Part shown: in pieces, positions 17,695-26,946 of the stretch
Numbering within the stretch: the first letter of the stretch is position 1
How the letters are laid out: each line of letters begins with the position of its first letter
Source of the DNA: Nonomuraea rhodomycinica
GTDB taxonomy: Bacteria > Actinomycetota > Actinomycetes > Streptosporangiales > Streptosporangiaceae
Length of the DNA: 64,000 bases
Assembly (NCBI RefSeq): GCF_013363995.1
Contig: NZ_JABWGO010000001.1
Span: forward strand, 2,303,222-2,367,221
Direction: 5' to 3'
Notes under the pieces: generated by a model
Database searches by the model: none
What the model saw: the letters and a program-made list of their open reading frames with translations, nothing else
What the model was told of the DNA's origin: nothing
Program-made: the position numbers and the translations under genes

Positions 17695-18979
17695 CGGTGA
17701 TCTCTCCTCCCATGTCGCGGATCATCTCGCCCAGCCGGTCGAAGACGCGGGGGTCGGTGATGCCGTCGTGTTCGTACTCGTTGGTGATCCAGCAGCGGGT
17801 GTTGCCGGTCCGGGAGGCCGTGTCCAGTTGCAGGCCGGCGTCCACGAACATGTCGTCGTGGTAGACGGCCGCGGCGACCGGCACCTCGTTGGCGGCCAGC
17901 CGGTCGTGGTCGTACAGCGGCGGCCACTCCTCGCGGGCGGCCATCAGCTCGACGGCGCCGCGGAACGGGCGCAGCTCGGCGATCTCCTCGAACATCCAGG
18001 GGTAGATCATCTCGCCGGTGAACAGCAGCGGGCGGGCGTCCTCGGCGAAGGCCGGGTGCCGGGGCCGCTCGGCCTGCGCGGCCCACGCGGTCGCGCCCGG
18101 GCCGTGCCCGTAGATGCTCTCCTGCAGCGCCGCGAACAGCGGGTTGTCGCTGTAGGAGGTGCGCGCCAGCACCTGGTGCAGGAACGTCGCCGACAGCTCC
18201 TCGCCGTTGAACGCCTCGTCGAGCAGGTAGTGCATGCGCTCGTAGCCGGGCTTCATGCCGAGGTCGATGCCGAGCGACTGGAAGCGCCGCACGGTGAGCG
18301 CGTCGCCGTCGGGGAGCCGCACGTCGCCGGCCGCGAGCCGGTCGGCGACGCGGCCGGCCAACTCGGCGTGCTGCGGGTAGCGCCGGTAGAACTCCCTGTT
18401 CTTGGCCTCGACCCGGGGGTAGGTGCGCCGGTACACCTCGGCCGCCGACGGGTCGAGGCCGGGCAGGCCGCCCGTGACGCGGCAGGAGCGCAGGGCCTCC
18501 GGCGCCCTCGACAGGTACGTCAGCGTGAGGAAGCCGCCGTACGACTGGCCGATCGTGCTCCAGCGCCGGCCGCCGTAGACGGTCCTGCGCACGTGCTCGT
18601 GGTCGGCCACGATGGAGTCGGCGCGGAAGCAGGCGAGGAAGTCCGCGCCCTGCTCGGCGGTGGCGAACGCGCTCATGCGGCGGCCGTCGATCCGGGTGCT
18701 GCGGCCGGTGCCGCGCTGGTCCATCACGACGACGCGGTGCGTCTTCAGCGCCTGCCCGATCCAGCCGTCCGGGGCGAGCGGGCGCGGGCCCTTGCCGCCC
18801 GGGCCGCCCTGGAGGTAGACCAGGCACGGCAGGTCCTCGCGGGCGCGCCCGGGGTCGGTGATCTCGCGGAAGAAGACCTCGATCTCGCCGCGTCCCGGGT
18901 CGGACCAGTCGAGCGGCACGGGGACGACGTGCTCGCGCACGTGCATGCCGGGGATGGTGTAGGTCGCGGTGACGGTCAC
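17687..18979 (-). CDS. Prolyl aminopeptidase-like alpha/beta hydrolase (S33)
   Basis: A 430-residue alpha/beta hydrolase. It has the S33 signature LQGGPGG, VMDQRGTGRS, and nucleophile Ser in GQSYGGFL; the C-terminal NEYEHDG supplies the late His. This order is typical of proline iminopeptidases, which release N-terminal proline. It complements the neighbouring Xaa-Pro aminopeptidase so that proline/hydroxyproline-rich peptides can be taken apart completely. No signal peptide is seen, so it acts in the cytoplasm. GTG at 18979 follows AGGAGGG by about 8 nt and overlaps the ABC ATPase stop (GTGA). Confidence 0.9.
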   Translation of the reverse strand: MTVTATYTIPGMHVREHVVPVPLDWSDPGRGEIEVFFREITDPGRAREDLPCLVYLQGGPGGKGPRPLAPDGWIGQALKTHRVVVMDQRGTGRSTRIDGRRMSAFATAEQGADFLACFRADSIVADHEHVRRTVYGGRRWSTIGQSYGGFLTLTYLSRAPEALRSCRVTGGLPGLDPSAAEVYRRTYPRVEAKNREFYRRYPQHAELAGRVADRLAAGDVRLPDGDALTVRRFQSLGIDLGMKPGYERMHYLLDEAFNGEELSATFLHQVLARTSYSDNPLFAALQESIYGHGPGATAWAAQAERPRHPAFAEDARPLLFTGEMIYPWMFEEIAELRPFRGAVELMAAREEWPPLYDHDRLAANEVPVAAAVYHDDMFVDAGLQLDTASRTGNTRCWITNEYEHDGITDPRVFDRLGEMIRDMGGEITGA

Positions 18980-19794
18980 CGGGCGGCCCTCCTTCTGCGG
19001 TCCCATTCGGGGTTGATCCGGGGGATCGCGGCCAGCAGCGTCTTGGTGTAGGGGTCGCCCGGGGCCTTGAAGACCTCCTCGCACGGCCCCTGCTCCACGA
19101 TCTTGCCCTTGTTCATGACGGCGACCCGCTGGGCGAGCTGCCGGACCACGGCCAGGTCGTGGGCGATGAAGATGTAGCTGAAGCCGCTCTCCCGCTGGAG
19201 CCTGCGCAGCAGCTCGATGATCTGCGCCTGGACGGAGACGTCGAGCGCCGAGACGGCCTCGTCGCAGATCACCAGCTTGGGATCGACGGCCAGGGCGCGG
19301 GCGATGCCGATCCGCTGGGCCTGCCCGCCGGAGAACTGCGCCGGGTAGCGGTGCGCGTGGTCGGGGTTGAGGCCGACCCGCTCCATCAGCTCGCGGGTGT
19401 ACGCCCGCCGGCCGCCCTTCGGCGCGATGCCCTGGTAGTCCAGGGGCGCCATGAGGATGCGCTCGACGGTGTGCCGCGGGTTGAGCGAGGAGAACGGGTC
19501 CTGGAAGACGACCTGCACCTTGGCGCGGTAGCGGGCGAGCCGGGCCCCGGCGGCGTGGGTGATGTCCTCGCCGTCGAACTCCAGGGTGCCGGAGGTGGGC
19601 TCCATGAGCTTGGCGACGATCCGCGCGCTGGTGGACTTGCCGCACCCGGACTCGCCCACGACGGCCAGCGTCTCGCCGAGCCGCACGTCGAAGCTGACGC
19701 CGTCCACCGCGGTGAACTCGTTCTTGCGCCGGTACGGCCCGCGCGTGGTGAACCGCTTGGTCAGGTCGCGGACGCGGAGCAGGACGTCACTCAC
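18976..19794 (-). CDS. Oligopeptide ABC transporter ATP-binding protein (OppF-like)
   Basis: A 272-residue ABC ATPase with Walker [10 protein letters not shown], signature [15 protein letters not shown], Walker [12 protein letters not shown] and switch His IFIAHDL. The C-terminal extension [11 protein letters not shown] is the peptide-importer (OppD/F) hallmark. It is the second ATPase of a complete Opp set encoded 18976-24226. GTG at 19794 overlaps the OppD-like stop (GTGA). Confidence 0.93.
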   Translation of the reverse strand: MSDVLLRVRDLTKRFTTRGPYRRKNEFTAVDGVSFDVRLGETLAVVGESGCGKSTSARIVAKLMEPTSGTLEFDGEDITHAAGARLARYRAKVQVVFQDPFSSLNPRHTVERILMAPLDYQGIAPKGGRRAYTRELMERVGLNPDHAHRYPAQFSGGQAQRIGIARALAVDPKLVICDEAVSALDVSVQAQIIELLRRLQRESGFSYIFIAHDLAVVRQLAQRVAVMNKGKIVEQGPCEEVFKAPGDPYTKTLLAAIPRINPEWDRRRRAAR

Positions 19795-20591
19795 AGGACC
19801 ACCTCGTCGTCGATGCGCGGGATGCTCTCCAGCAGCATCCGCGTGTAGTCGTGGCGCGGGGCGGCGAAGACCTGCTCGGCGTCGCCGTACTCGACCTGCT
19901 CGCCGCGGCACATGACGAGCACGCGGGTGGCGATCGAGCTGATCACGGCCAGGTCGTGGGTGACGAACACCATGCCGGTGCCGGTCTCCCGCTGCAGGCC
20001 GGCCAGCAGGCCGAGGATCTGCGCCTGCACGGTCACGTCCAGGGCGGTGGTCGGCTCGTCGGCGATGAGCAGCGCCGGCGAGCACACCAGCGCCATCGCG
20101 ATCATGACGCGCTGCCGCTGCCCGCCGGAGAACTGGTGGGGGTAGTAGCCGGCCCGCCGCTCGGGCTCCGGGATGCCCACCTGCGTCAGGGCCTCGACCA
20201 CGACCCGGCGGGCCTCCTTGCGCGAGCACCTGCGGTGGGCCCGGTACATCTCCTCGATCTGCAGGCCGACCGTGTAGTACGGGTTGAGCGACGACAGCGG
20301 GTCCTGGAAGATCATCGAAGCCTGCTCGCCCCGGACGCGGCGCATCTCCCGGTCCGGGCGGCCGAGCAGCTCGACGCCGTCCAGCCGGATGCTGCCCCGC
20401 GTCGTGGCGCCGGGCGGCAGCAGGCCCATGACGGCCAGGCTGGTCATCGACTTGCCGGAGCCGGACTCGCCGACGATGCCGACGGTCTCGTTGCGTCCCA
20501 CCGTGAACGACACGTCCTTGACCACGTCCACGGGACCGCGGGTGGTCGGGAAGGTGACCGTGAGGTCCTCCACGACGAGCAGCTCGCTCAT
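19791..20591 (-). CDS. Oligopeptide ABC transporter ATP-binding protein (OppD-like)
   Basis: A 266-residue ABC ATPase. Walker A is GESGSGKSM, signature [15 protein letters not shown], Walker [12 protein letters not shown], switch VFVTHDL, and the peptide-importer tail [14 protein letters not shown] is present. It works as a heterodimer with the OppF-like protein to drive peptide import. It lacks the long C-terminal region of some OppD proteins. ATG at 20591 overlaps the permease stop (ATGA). Confidence 0.93.
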   Translation of the reverse strand: MSELLVVEDLTVTFPTTRGPVDVVKDVSFTVGRNETVGIVGESGSGKSMTSLAVMGLLPPGATTRGSIRLDGVELLGRPDREMRRVRGEQASMIFQDPLSSLNPYYTVGLQIEEMYRAHRRCSRKEARRVVVEALTQVGIPEPERRAGYYPHQFSGGQRQRVMIAMALVCSPALLIADEPTTALDVTVQAQILGLLAGLQRETGTGMVFVTHDLAVISSIATRVLVMCRGEQVEYGDAEQVFAAPRHDYTRMLLESIPRIDDEVVL

Positions 20592-21577
20592 GACACCCTC
20601 ACTCTCGGGTCGAGGCCGGTGTAGAGGAGGTCCACGACGACGTTGCCGGCCATCACGAAGAACGCGGCCAGCAGGGTCACCGCCATGATGACCGGCTGGT
20701 CGTTCTTGGCGATCGAGTCGGCCGCCATCTTGCCGATGCCGTTGAGCCCGAAGACCGTCTCGGTGATCAGCGCGCCGCCGAGCAGCGCGGCGAAGTCCAT
20801 GCCGAAGATGGTGACGATCGGGGTCAGCGCGGGCCGCAGCGCGTGGCGGCGCATCGTGAGCGCCGGGCTCAGGCCCTTGGACCGCGCGGTGCGCATGAAG
20901 TTCTGCGCCAGCGTGTCGATCACGTTCGCCCTGGTCAGGCGGGCGTACAGGCAGGCGTAGCCGGTGGCGAGCACCAGCCACGGCATCAGGTACGACTGGA
21001 ACCACAGCAGCGGGTCCTCGGAGAACGGCACGGCCGAGGGGAACGGCAGGATCTGCAGCTTGACCACGAGCACGTACTGCAGGGTGAGCGCGAGCACGTA
21101 GTTGGGGATGCTGGCGCCGCCGAGGGCCAGGCCCATGGCGGTCCGGTCCCACCAGGAGCCCTCCTTGACCGCGCTGAGCAGCCCGGCGGCGATGCCGACG
21201 ATCAGCCACAGGACCGCCGCGCCCACCGCGACCGTGGCGCTGACCGGCAACCGGTCCACGATCATCTGGGTCACCGACTGGCTGCTCTGGAAGGAGTAGC
21301 CGAGGCAGGGCGCCGGGCAGTGGACGAGGTTGGGGCCGCTGCCGTAGTCGCGGCCGGCGACGAGCCCGCTCAGGTAGTCCCACAACTGCGTGAGGAACGG
21401 CTTGTCGAGCCCCAGGGAGGCGCGGATCTGGGCGACGCGGTCAGGGGTGCAGGTCTTGCCGCAGATCATCAGCGCCGGGTCCGGCGACAGCTTGAAGAAG
21501 ATCAGGTACGTGAACACGCACACGAGCAGCAGCAGGAAGACCAGCCCTGCCAGCCGGCCGGCGACGTAGCGGGCCAT
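20588..21577 (-). CDS. Oligopeptide ABC transporter permease (OppB-like)
   Basis: A 329-residue inner-membrane permease with six hydrophobic segments. The N-terminal helix and LGLDKPFLTQLWDYL segment are OppB-typical, and the EAA-loop region reads ARSKGLSPALTMRRHALRPA. It has an unusually Cys-containing external loop between the first helices (CGKTCTP, CPAPC), which might be disulfide-bonded. Start ATG at 21577 shares one base with the upstream stop (TGATG). Confidence 0.92.
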   Translation of the reverse strand: MARYVAGRLAGLVFLLLLVCVFTYLIFFKLSPDPALMICGKTCTPDRVAQIRASLGLDKPFLTQLWDYLSGLVAGRDYGSGPNLVHCPAPCLGYSFQSSQSVTQMIVDRLPVSATVAVGAAVLWLIVGIAAGLLSAVKEGSWWDRTAMGLALGGASIPNYVLALTLQYVLVVKLQILPFPSAVPFSEDPLLWFQSYLMPWLVLATGYACLYARLTRANVIDTLAQNFMRTARSKGLSPALTMRRHALRPALTPIVTIFGMDFAALLGGALITETVFGLNGIGKMAADSIAKNDQPVIMAVTLLAAFFVMAGNVVVDLLYTGLDPRVRVS

Positions 21578-22533
21578 CAGGACGCCTCCCCCGCGTCCGA
21601 CGCCGCCCGGATCCGGTCCCCGAGCACGGTCAGCGACAGCACCGTGAGGAACAGGAACAGTCCGGGCACCGCGAAGTACATGGGGTCGGTCGCGTACCAG
21701 CTCACCGCGCTGGAGATCATCTGCCCCCACGAGGGGGTCGGCGGGGTGACGCCCACCCCGAGGAACGACAGGCCGGCCTCGGTGCCGATGTAGCCGGGCA
21801 CGGCCAGCGTCGTCATGACGATCAGCGAGTTGCGCAGGTTGGGCAGGATCTCCTTGAACACGATGGCGCCGGTGGAGGCGCCGGAGGCGCGGGCGGCCTC
21901 GACGAACTCGCGGTTGACCAGCGTGAGGGTCTGCCCGCGCACCACGCGGGCGAGGTACGGCCACCCGAACACGGTGATCACCGTGACCAGCAGGACCGAG
22001 CGGTCACCCGTCGGCAGGGACGACAGGATCGCGATCATGAAGATCAGCGCGGGGAAGGCCATGAGGAAGTCCATGATCCGGGAGATGACCTGGTCCACCC
22101 AGCCCTGGTAGAACCCGGCGAGCAGGCCGAGCACCACGCCGAGCAGGGTGGTCAGCACGGTCGCCGAGATCGCGATCAGGAACGACACGCGGGCGCCGTA
22201 GGCGATGCGGGCCAGGATGTCGCGCCCGTTCTGCGGCTCCACGCCGAGCAGGTGGTCGGCGCTGACGCCGCCGAACGAGCCGCGCGGCAGGCCGCCGAGA
22301 TTGGTGTCGACGGCGGCGGGGTCGAAGTCGTTCGGCCCGTGCCCGGTGACGGCGGAGATCAGCGGCGCGCAGATCGCCATGAGCACGACCAGGCCGAGGA
22401 ACGCCGTGCTGAGGACGGCTCCCCGGTCGCGCAGCAGGGCGCGCGCGATCCGGCGCCCCTCCGTGGCGGGCGCGTCTCCCGCGCCCGCCGGAGGGTCCGC
22501 CATCGCTTCGTGCGAGGGTGCGGCGGTGGTCAT
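21577..22533 (-). CDS. Oligopeptide ABC transporter permease (OppC-like)
   Basis: A 318-residue permease with an N-terminal cytoplasmic extension, an OppC-type first helix, a long loop (PNDFDPAAVDTNLGG) before HLLGVEPQNGRDILAR, and EAA motif EAARASGASTGAIVFKEILPN. It pairs with the OppB-like protein to form the channel. The first 20 or so residues are Ala/Pro-rich; an internal ATG 10 codons in is an alternative start. Confidence 0.92.
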   Translation of the reverse strand: MTTAAPSHEAMADPPAGAGDAPATEGRRIARALLRDRGAVLSTAFLGLVVLMAICAPLISAVTGHGPNDFDPAAVDTNLGGLPRGSFGGVSADHLLGVEPQNGRDILARIAYGARVSFLIAISATVLTTLLGVVLGLLAGFYQGWVDQVISRIMDFLMAFPALIFMIAILSSLPTGDRSVLLVTVITVFGWPYLARVVRGQTLTLVNREFVEAARASGASTGAIVFKEILPNLRNSLIVMTTLAVPGYIGTEAGLSFLGVGVTPPTPSWGQMISSAVSWYATDPMYFAVPGLFLFLTVLSLTVLGDRIRAASDAGEAS

Positions 22534-22540
22534 GGGTGTC

Positions 22541-24226
22541 CTACTTGCTCGGGTCCTTGAGCCCGACCGAGACCAGGTCGATCCCGGCGGAGTACGAGTC
22601 GTGGAGGTAGGCGCCCGCGATGTTCTCGCCGATGACGGTCACGTTCTTCTCGTAGAGCAGGGGCACGATGGGGGCCTTCTCCATGATCTGCTTGTCCAGC
22701 TCGCCGTAGGCGGCGTTGGCGGCGTTGACGTCGGTCATCGCGGCGATCTCGTCGATGCGCCTGTTGATGGCCTCGTCGTCGATCTGGGCGAGGTTGCTGT
22801 TGCCCTTCTCGAAGATGTTGCGGCCGTCGAACAGCGGAGGCAGGAAGGTGGCGCCGGACGACCAGTCCGGGCACCAGCCGGTGAGGGCCGCGTCGTGCTG
22901 CCGGGCGGGCGTGCCGATCACCTCGTAGAAGGTGGACGTGTCCATGTTGTTGATCTTGACGTTGATGCCCAGCGGCTTCAGCGACTCCTGGATGGCGACG
23001 GCCATGCCCTGCTGGCGGGGCACCGGGCGCACGTCGAGGGTCAGGTCGAAGCCCTTGTCCTGGCCCGCCTCGGCGAGCAGCTGCTTGGCCTTGGCCGGGT
23101 CCGTCGGGTAGGGGTCGTAGTCGAGGCGGCCGACGATGGTCGGCGGCTGGATCGCGCCGCCCTTGGTGGCCAGCGTCGTGCCGCCGTCACCGGCGACCAC
23201 GTTGTCCTTGTTGATCGCGTAGTTGATCGCCTGGCGGACCTTCACGTCGTCGAGCGGCTTCTTGGTGGTGTTCAGGCTCATGTACGTGGTGCAGCCCATG
23301 TACCCGGACAGCGTGCGCGCCTTGTAGCGCGGGTCCTGGATGCGGGCCACGGTGGCCGGCTGGATCGCGCCCGCGATCGCGTCGGCGTCGGCGCCCTGCC
23401 CGGCGAGCATGCGCTCGTCGATGGTCGCGCCGTCGAGCCCGAAGGTGATCTCGAAGGAGTCCGGCCTGGCGGCGCGGACGGTGTCGGTCGCGGCCTTCCA
23501 GTGCGGGTTGCGCACCAGCTTCAGCTTCGCGCCGCGCTGGTAGCTCTCCACCTTGTACGGGCCGGACGCGATCGGCTTGGTGTCGAACGCGCCGGCCGCG
23601 CCCGTGCCCTTGGGGAACGGCACGAAGTTGGGCTGCACCAGCGCGCTGGCGAAGTCGGCGAACGGCTTCTTCAGGTGGAAGACGATCGTCTTGGGGTCGG
23701 GGGTCTCGATCGTGTCGAGCTCGCCCGAGACGTACGGGCCCTTGTAGTCCTTGGGCGCGTCGATGAGCAGCTTGGCGTAGGGCGAGCCGATGCCGGCCTC
23801 GGGGTCCCACGCGCGCTCGACGCCGAACTTCATCGCCTCGCTGGTGATCGGCGTGCCGTCCTCGAAGAAGATGTCGTCCTTGAGGGTGAACGTCCAGGTC
23901 TTGTTGCCGTCGGAGGGGGTGCCGGTGCTGGTGGCGAGGTCGGGGACCACCTTCGTGCCCTCCGTGCCGGGACCCGCGCCGAACGTGGTCAGGCCCCGGT
24001 AGATGAGCCGGTAGAAGTTGTTGACGCCGCCGTCCCAGCCCCGGACCGGGTCCAGGTGGGAGTAGTCCGCGGTCTGCAGGACGTGGACCGTGCCGCCGGA
24101 GGCGGCGGCCTTGGCCTCGGAGCCCGAGGCCGCGGTGCCCTTCCCACCGCTTCCGCCGCCGCCGCACGCCGCGACCGCCAACGTGGTGAGCACCGAGACG
24201 CCGGCGAGGGCGGCCGATCTCCTCAT
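22541..24226 (-). CDS. Peptide-binding lipoprotein of the ABC importer (OppA-like)
   Basis: A 561-residue solute-binding protein of family 5. A lipoprotein signal peptide ends in the lipobox LAVAAC, followed by a Gly/Ser/Lys linker. Family 5 signatures include YRLIYRGLTTFG, WTFTLKDDIFFEDGTPIT and VRQAINYAINKD. It captures peptides outside the cell for the permeases encoded next. Given the proline peptidases, hydroxyproline enzymes and GH127 arabinosidase in the same run, hydroxyproline-rich (glyco)peptides are the likely ligand; that is inference. ATG at 24226 has GAAGG 5 nt upstream. Confidence 0.92.
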   Translation of the reverse strand: MRRSAALAGVSVLTTLAVAACGGGGSGGKGTAASGSEAKAAASGGTVHVLQTADYSHLDPVRGWDGGVNNFYRLIYRGLTTFGAGPGTEGTKVVPDLATSTGTPSDGNKTWTFTLKDDIFFEDGTPITSEAMKFGVERAWDPEAGIGSPYAKLLIDAPKDYKGPYVSGELDTIETPDPKTIVFHLKKPFADFASALVQPNFVPFPKGTGAAGAFDTKPIASGPYKVESYQRGAKLKLVRNPHWKAATDTVRAARPDSFEITFGLDGATIDERMLAGQGADADAIAGAIQPATVARIQDPRYKARTLSGYMGCTTYMSLNTTKKPLDDVKVRQAINYAINKDNVVAGDGGTTLATKGGAIQPPTIVGRLDYDPYPTDPAKAKQLLAEAGQDKGFDLTLDVRPVPRQQGMAVAIQESLKPLGINVKINNMDTSTFYEVIGTPARQHDAALTGWCPDWSSGATFLPPLFDGRNIFEKGNSNLAQIDDEAINRRIDEIAAMTDVNAANAAYGELDKQIMEKAPIVPLLYEKNVTVIGENIAGAYLHDSYSAGIDLVSVGLKDPSK

Positions 24227-24278
24227 TTCGCCTTCTTTCATCAGTTGTTGCAGTTGCAGCGGCGGCGGTGAGCTGCCG

Positions 24279-26177
24279 TCACCGCGACCTGACCCACACG
24301 CGCATGGCCTCGGGCCTGCGGTTGCCCCACAGGAAGTAGGGGACGAGGGCGGCGGAGACGTCCGCCGCCGGGGTGGACGGGGGCTGCGCGCCGAACTCCG
24401 GGTACAGCTCCACCGGCGGGGGCGCGGCGACGCCGGCCGGCACCCGGAGGACGACGGCTCCCGGGAGTTCCTCGGACGCGCCGATGTTTGCGCTAACAAC
24501 AGCGGCCGGCGACAGCACGAGGTCGTCCACGGGGGCCGGCACGTCCTGCTGCTCGACGCAGTAGACCAATGGCCCGCGGGCCACGGCGACCGCGCCGCGG
24601 GCCGCGTCCACGTACGGGTGCGGCACGTGGGCGCGCACCGGCATCGGCAGGCGCAGGCGCAGCACGTCGCCCTCGGCCCAGCGGCGCTCCACGGTCAGCC
24701 AGCCGTCCCGCGCCGCGACGGGCTCGCCGTCCAGCGTCGCGCCGCGCGCCCAGGCGGGGATCCGCAGCTTCAGGGCGTACGGACGCTCGGGGGCGCGTTC
24801 GATCGTGACGCGGACGTCGCCGTCCCAGGGGTAGGCCGTCTCGACGGCCAGCGCGACGGCGTCCGTCTCGACGCGGGACTCGGCGTACTGGGCGAGGTGG
24901 AGCACGCCGTCGCGTTCGGCCGCCGCGTAGTCGCCGAGCTGCGCCATCCACCGCACGATGTTCGGCGGGCAGCACGGGCAGCCGAACCACGACCGGCGCA
25001 GCTCCTCGCCGCCGGTCTCGGCGCCGCTGCGCTGCTGGTGGTCGGGGCGGCGCTGGAGCGGGTTGTCGTAGAAGAACGCCTTGCCGTCGGCGGACAGGCC
25101 CACCGCGTAGGCGTTGTAGAGCACCCGCTCGAAGACGTCGAGGTAGCGCGCGCTCCCCGTGGCCAGGAACATCCGCCAGCCCCACTGCATCACGGCGATG
25201 GCGGCGCAGGTCTCGCTGTAGGAGCGCTCGGACGGCAGCTCGTAGCGGTCGCCGATGGCCTCGTCGGAGTGCCGGCTGCCGAGCCCGCCGGTGATGTAGA
25301 GCTTGGTGGCGACCATGTCGTCCCAGAGGCGCTCCAGCGCGTCGAGGAGGGTCCGGTCGCCGGTCTCGACGGCCACGTCGGCCGCACCGGCGGCGAGGTA
25401 GGCCATGCGCACCGCGTGCCCGGTGACCGACGGCAGCTCGCGCAGCGGCACATGGTCCTGGAAGTACTCCGGCGGGAAGATGCTGTGCTTGAGCCTGCCC
25501 CGCCCGCGCCGCTCGACGAACAGCGCGGCCTGCGTCAGGTAGTCGCGCTCGCCGGTCTCCCGGTAGAGCTCCACGAGGGCCATCTCCACCTCGGGGTGAC
25601 CGCAGACGGCCTCCTCGCGGCCCGCGCCGAAGCGCCGCACGACGAGGTCGGCGAACCTGACCGCCACGGCGAGCAGCCGGTCGTCGCCCATCCGGCGCGA
25701 GGCGGCGACGGCGGCCTGGATGAGGTGGCCCAGGTTGTACATCTCGTGTCCCCAGGCCAGGTCCTCCCACGGCTTCCTGTCCGCGGCCGGGTCCTGGAAG
25801 AACGAGTTGAGGTAGCCGTCCTCGGCCTGTACCCGCTCCAGCAGGCCCACGACCTCGTCGAAGAACTCCCGCTCGGCCTCCCCCGCCTCGCCCCGGCCGA
25901 GCTCGTACGCCAGGCCCTCCAGGGTCTTGTACAGGTCGGTGTCGAGGAACGGGTAGCGGCCCCGGTAGGGCGGCGCGTCGTCCTCGGTCAGCCGGCGCAG
26001 GTTGGCGACGTTGCCCGCGGCGCGGAGCTGCTCGACGGTGTGCGGGATGGTCGCGCGACGGTTGCGCTCCTGCCACTCACGAAGCAGGCCACCGGTGATG
26101 CGGACGCCCGCGACCGGGGAGACGGCCCCGGCCTCGGTCCGTACGGCTCCGGCCGGCGGCTTGGACTCCAGGGACAT
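24279..26177 (-). CDS. GH127 beta-L-arabinofuranosidase
   Basis: A 632-residue glycoside hydrolase family 127 protein. The key residues line up with Bifidobacterium longum HypBA1: acid/base Glu306 (SRHSDEAIGD), zinc ligands Glu322 and Cys324 (YSETC), and the cluster CPCCPPN with nucleophile Cys402 and ligand Cys403. The spacing Glu306-Glu322 (16) equals Glu322-Glu338 of HypBA1. HypBA1 releases L-arabinose from arabinofuranosyl-hydroxyproline of plant extensin. No signal peptide is visible, so it is cytoplasmic and would act after uptake. ATG at 26177 has AGGAGGAG upstream. It is the first gene of the transport/peptidase/hydroxyproline run. Confidence 0.92.
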   Translation of the reverse strand: MSLESKPPAGAVRTEAGAVSPVAGVRITGGLLREWQERNRRATIPHTVEQLRAAGNVANLRRLTEDDAPPYRGRYPFLDTDLYKTLEGLAYELGRGEAGEAEREFFDEVVGLLERVQAEDGYLNSFFQDPAADRKPWEDLAWGHEMYNLGHLIQAAVAASRRMGDDRLLAVAVRFADLVVRRFGAGREEAVCGHPEVEMALVELYRETGERDYLTQAALFVERRGRGRLKHSIFPPEYFQDHVPLRELPSVTGHAVRMAYLAAGAADVAVETGDRTLLDALERLWDDMVATKLYITGGLGSRHSDEAIGDRYELPSERSYSETCAAIAVMQWGWRMFLATGSARYLDVFERVLYNAYAVGLSADGKAFFYDNPLQRRPDHQQRSGAETGGEELRRSWFGCPCCPPNIVRWMAQLGDYAAAERDGVLHLAQYAESRVETDAVALAVETAYPWDGDVRVTIERAPERPYALKLRIPAWARGATLDGEPVAARDGWLTVERRWAEGDVLRLRLPMPVRAHVPHPYVDAARGAVAVARGPLVYCVEQQDVPAPVDDLVLSPAAVVSANIGASEELPGAVVLRVPAGVAAPPPVELYPEFGAQPPSTPAADVSAALVPYFLWGNRRPEAMRVWVRSR

Positions 26178-26200
26178 GCGGGCGGCTCCTCCTGATGCGT

Positions 26201-26263
26201 GCCATTGCACTTGTGCTGTGTGGCATTGCACTGCACCCTAGGACGGTGGCGGATGACCGCCAA
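26201..26263 (-). promoter_or_regulatory. GH127 operon promoter with two repressor half-sites
   Basis: On the minus strand TTGGCG (26258-26263) and TAGGGT (26235-26240) are 17 nt apart. Immediately downstream are two directly repeated boxes, AGTGCAATGCCAC and AGTGCAATGGCAC, 21 bp apart (plus-strand cores 26222-26232 and 26201-26211). The same AGTGCAATG half-site occurs in the promoter palindrome at 16348-16364, so both transcription units are probably controlled by the same GntR protein. The remaining stretch to 26557 is AT-richer near 26275-26320 and then GC-rich; I see no gene in it. Confidence 0.6.
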
Positions 26264-26557
26264 GAGGGCATCGGGAAAGTGAACAATTCGTTATAAATCC
26301 GCATAGATCATGATTTATCGCCGCATTTCGCCAGGCTGGGCGGGGTGCGGCGGGCCGCCGGCGGCTCCCGGGCCCGCCGGGCGATGACCCGCGCCCGGAG
26401 CCGTCTCCCGCGCCGCGAGCAGCGGCGCCGGGCAGAGCAATTTCACATGGCAGATCTGCCCGCTGTGCGGAGCCGCCTCGCGGCCCGGGCTCACGTACGC
26501 CCGGTGGACGCCGTGCCCACCCCCTCGTCCAGCGGTCGTCCGGCCCTTGTCGGGCAA

Positions 26558-26573
26558 CCAAGCGTGCGCTAGC
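26558..26573 (+). promoter_or_regulatory. Copy 3 of recurring 16-bp operator, overlapping a leaderless-type promoter
   Basis: CCAAGCGTGCGCTAGC, nearly identical in a wider window to the copy at 39046 (AACCAAGCGTGCGCTAG in both). TAGCTT at its right end is a plausible -10 only 8 nt before the ATG at 26584, and no ribosome site exists, so the mRNA is probably leaderless and the operator covers the -10. Confidence 0.65.
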
Positions 26574-26583
26574 TTGGCAAGCG

Positions 26584-26946
26584 ATGACCGGTGACACCTC
26601 CGCCTACTGGGCCGCCTGCAGGCGCGGCGAGCTGGTCGTCCAGCGCTGTACGGACTGCGGCCGGCGGGTCCACCTCCCCGAGGCGGCCTGCCCCTGGTGC
26701 GGCGGAGGCGGGCTGGTCTTCGAGCCGGTCTCCGGCGACGGCGTGGTGCACACCTGCACCGTCGTGCACCGGTCCTTCGCACCCGGCTACCGGGGACGCG
26801 AGCCGTACGTGCTGGCCTGGGTGGACCTGCCGGAAGGGGCCCGCGTGTTCGGGCAGGTCGTGGGCTGCGCGCCGGATGAGGTCCGCATCGGGATGCCGGT
26901 GCGGGTGACGTTCGTGGACGACCTACCGCATTGGAGACCCCTGTGA
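26584..26946 (+). CDS. Zn-ribbon/OB-fold protein (DUF35 family)
   Basis: A 120-residue protein. The N-terminal rubredoxin-like zinc ribbon has two Cys pairs (CTDCGR and CPWCGG), and the remainder is an OB-fold (VFEPVSGDGVVHTCTVVHRSF, DLPEGARVFGQVVG). Such proteins accompany thiolase-like or hydratase-like subunits in acyl-CoA and steroid side-chain degradation and bind acyl-CoA. No thiolase partner is adjacent here. It is the first gene of a catabolic operon and probably starts leaderless. Confidence 0.88.
   Translation: MTGDTSAYWAACRRGELVVQRCTDCGRRVHLPEAACPWCGGGGLVFEPVSGDGVVHTCTVVHRSFAPGYRGREPYVLAWVDLPEGARVFGQVVGCAPDEVRIGMPVRVTFVDDLPHWRPL

Noticed and set aside
17687-19645. A 652-codon reading of the S33 peptidase
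   Set aside because: The first 222 codons are the out-of-frame ABC ATPase gene; the GTG at 18979 with its ribosome site and GTGA overlap is the real start.
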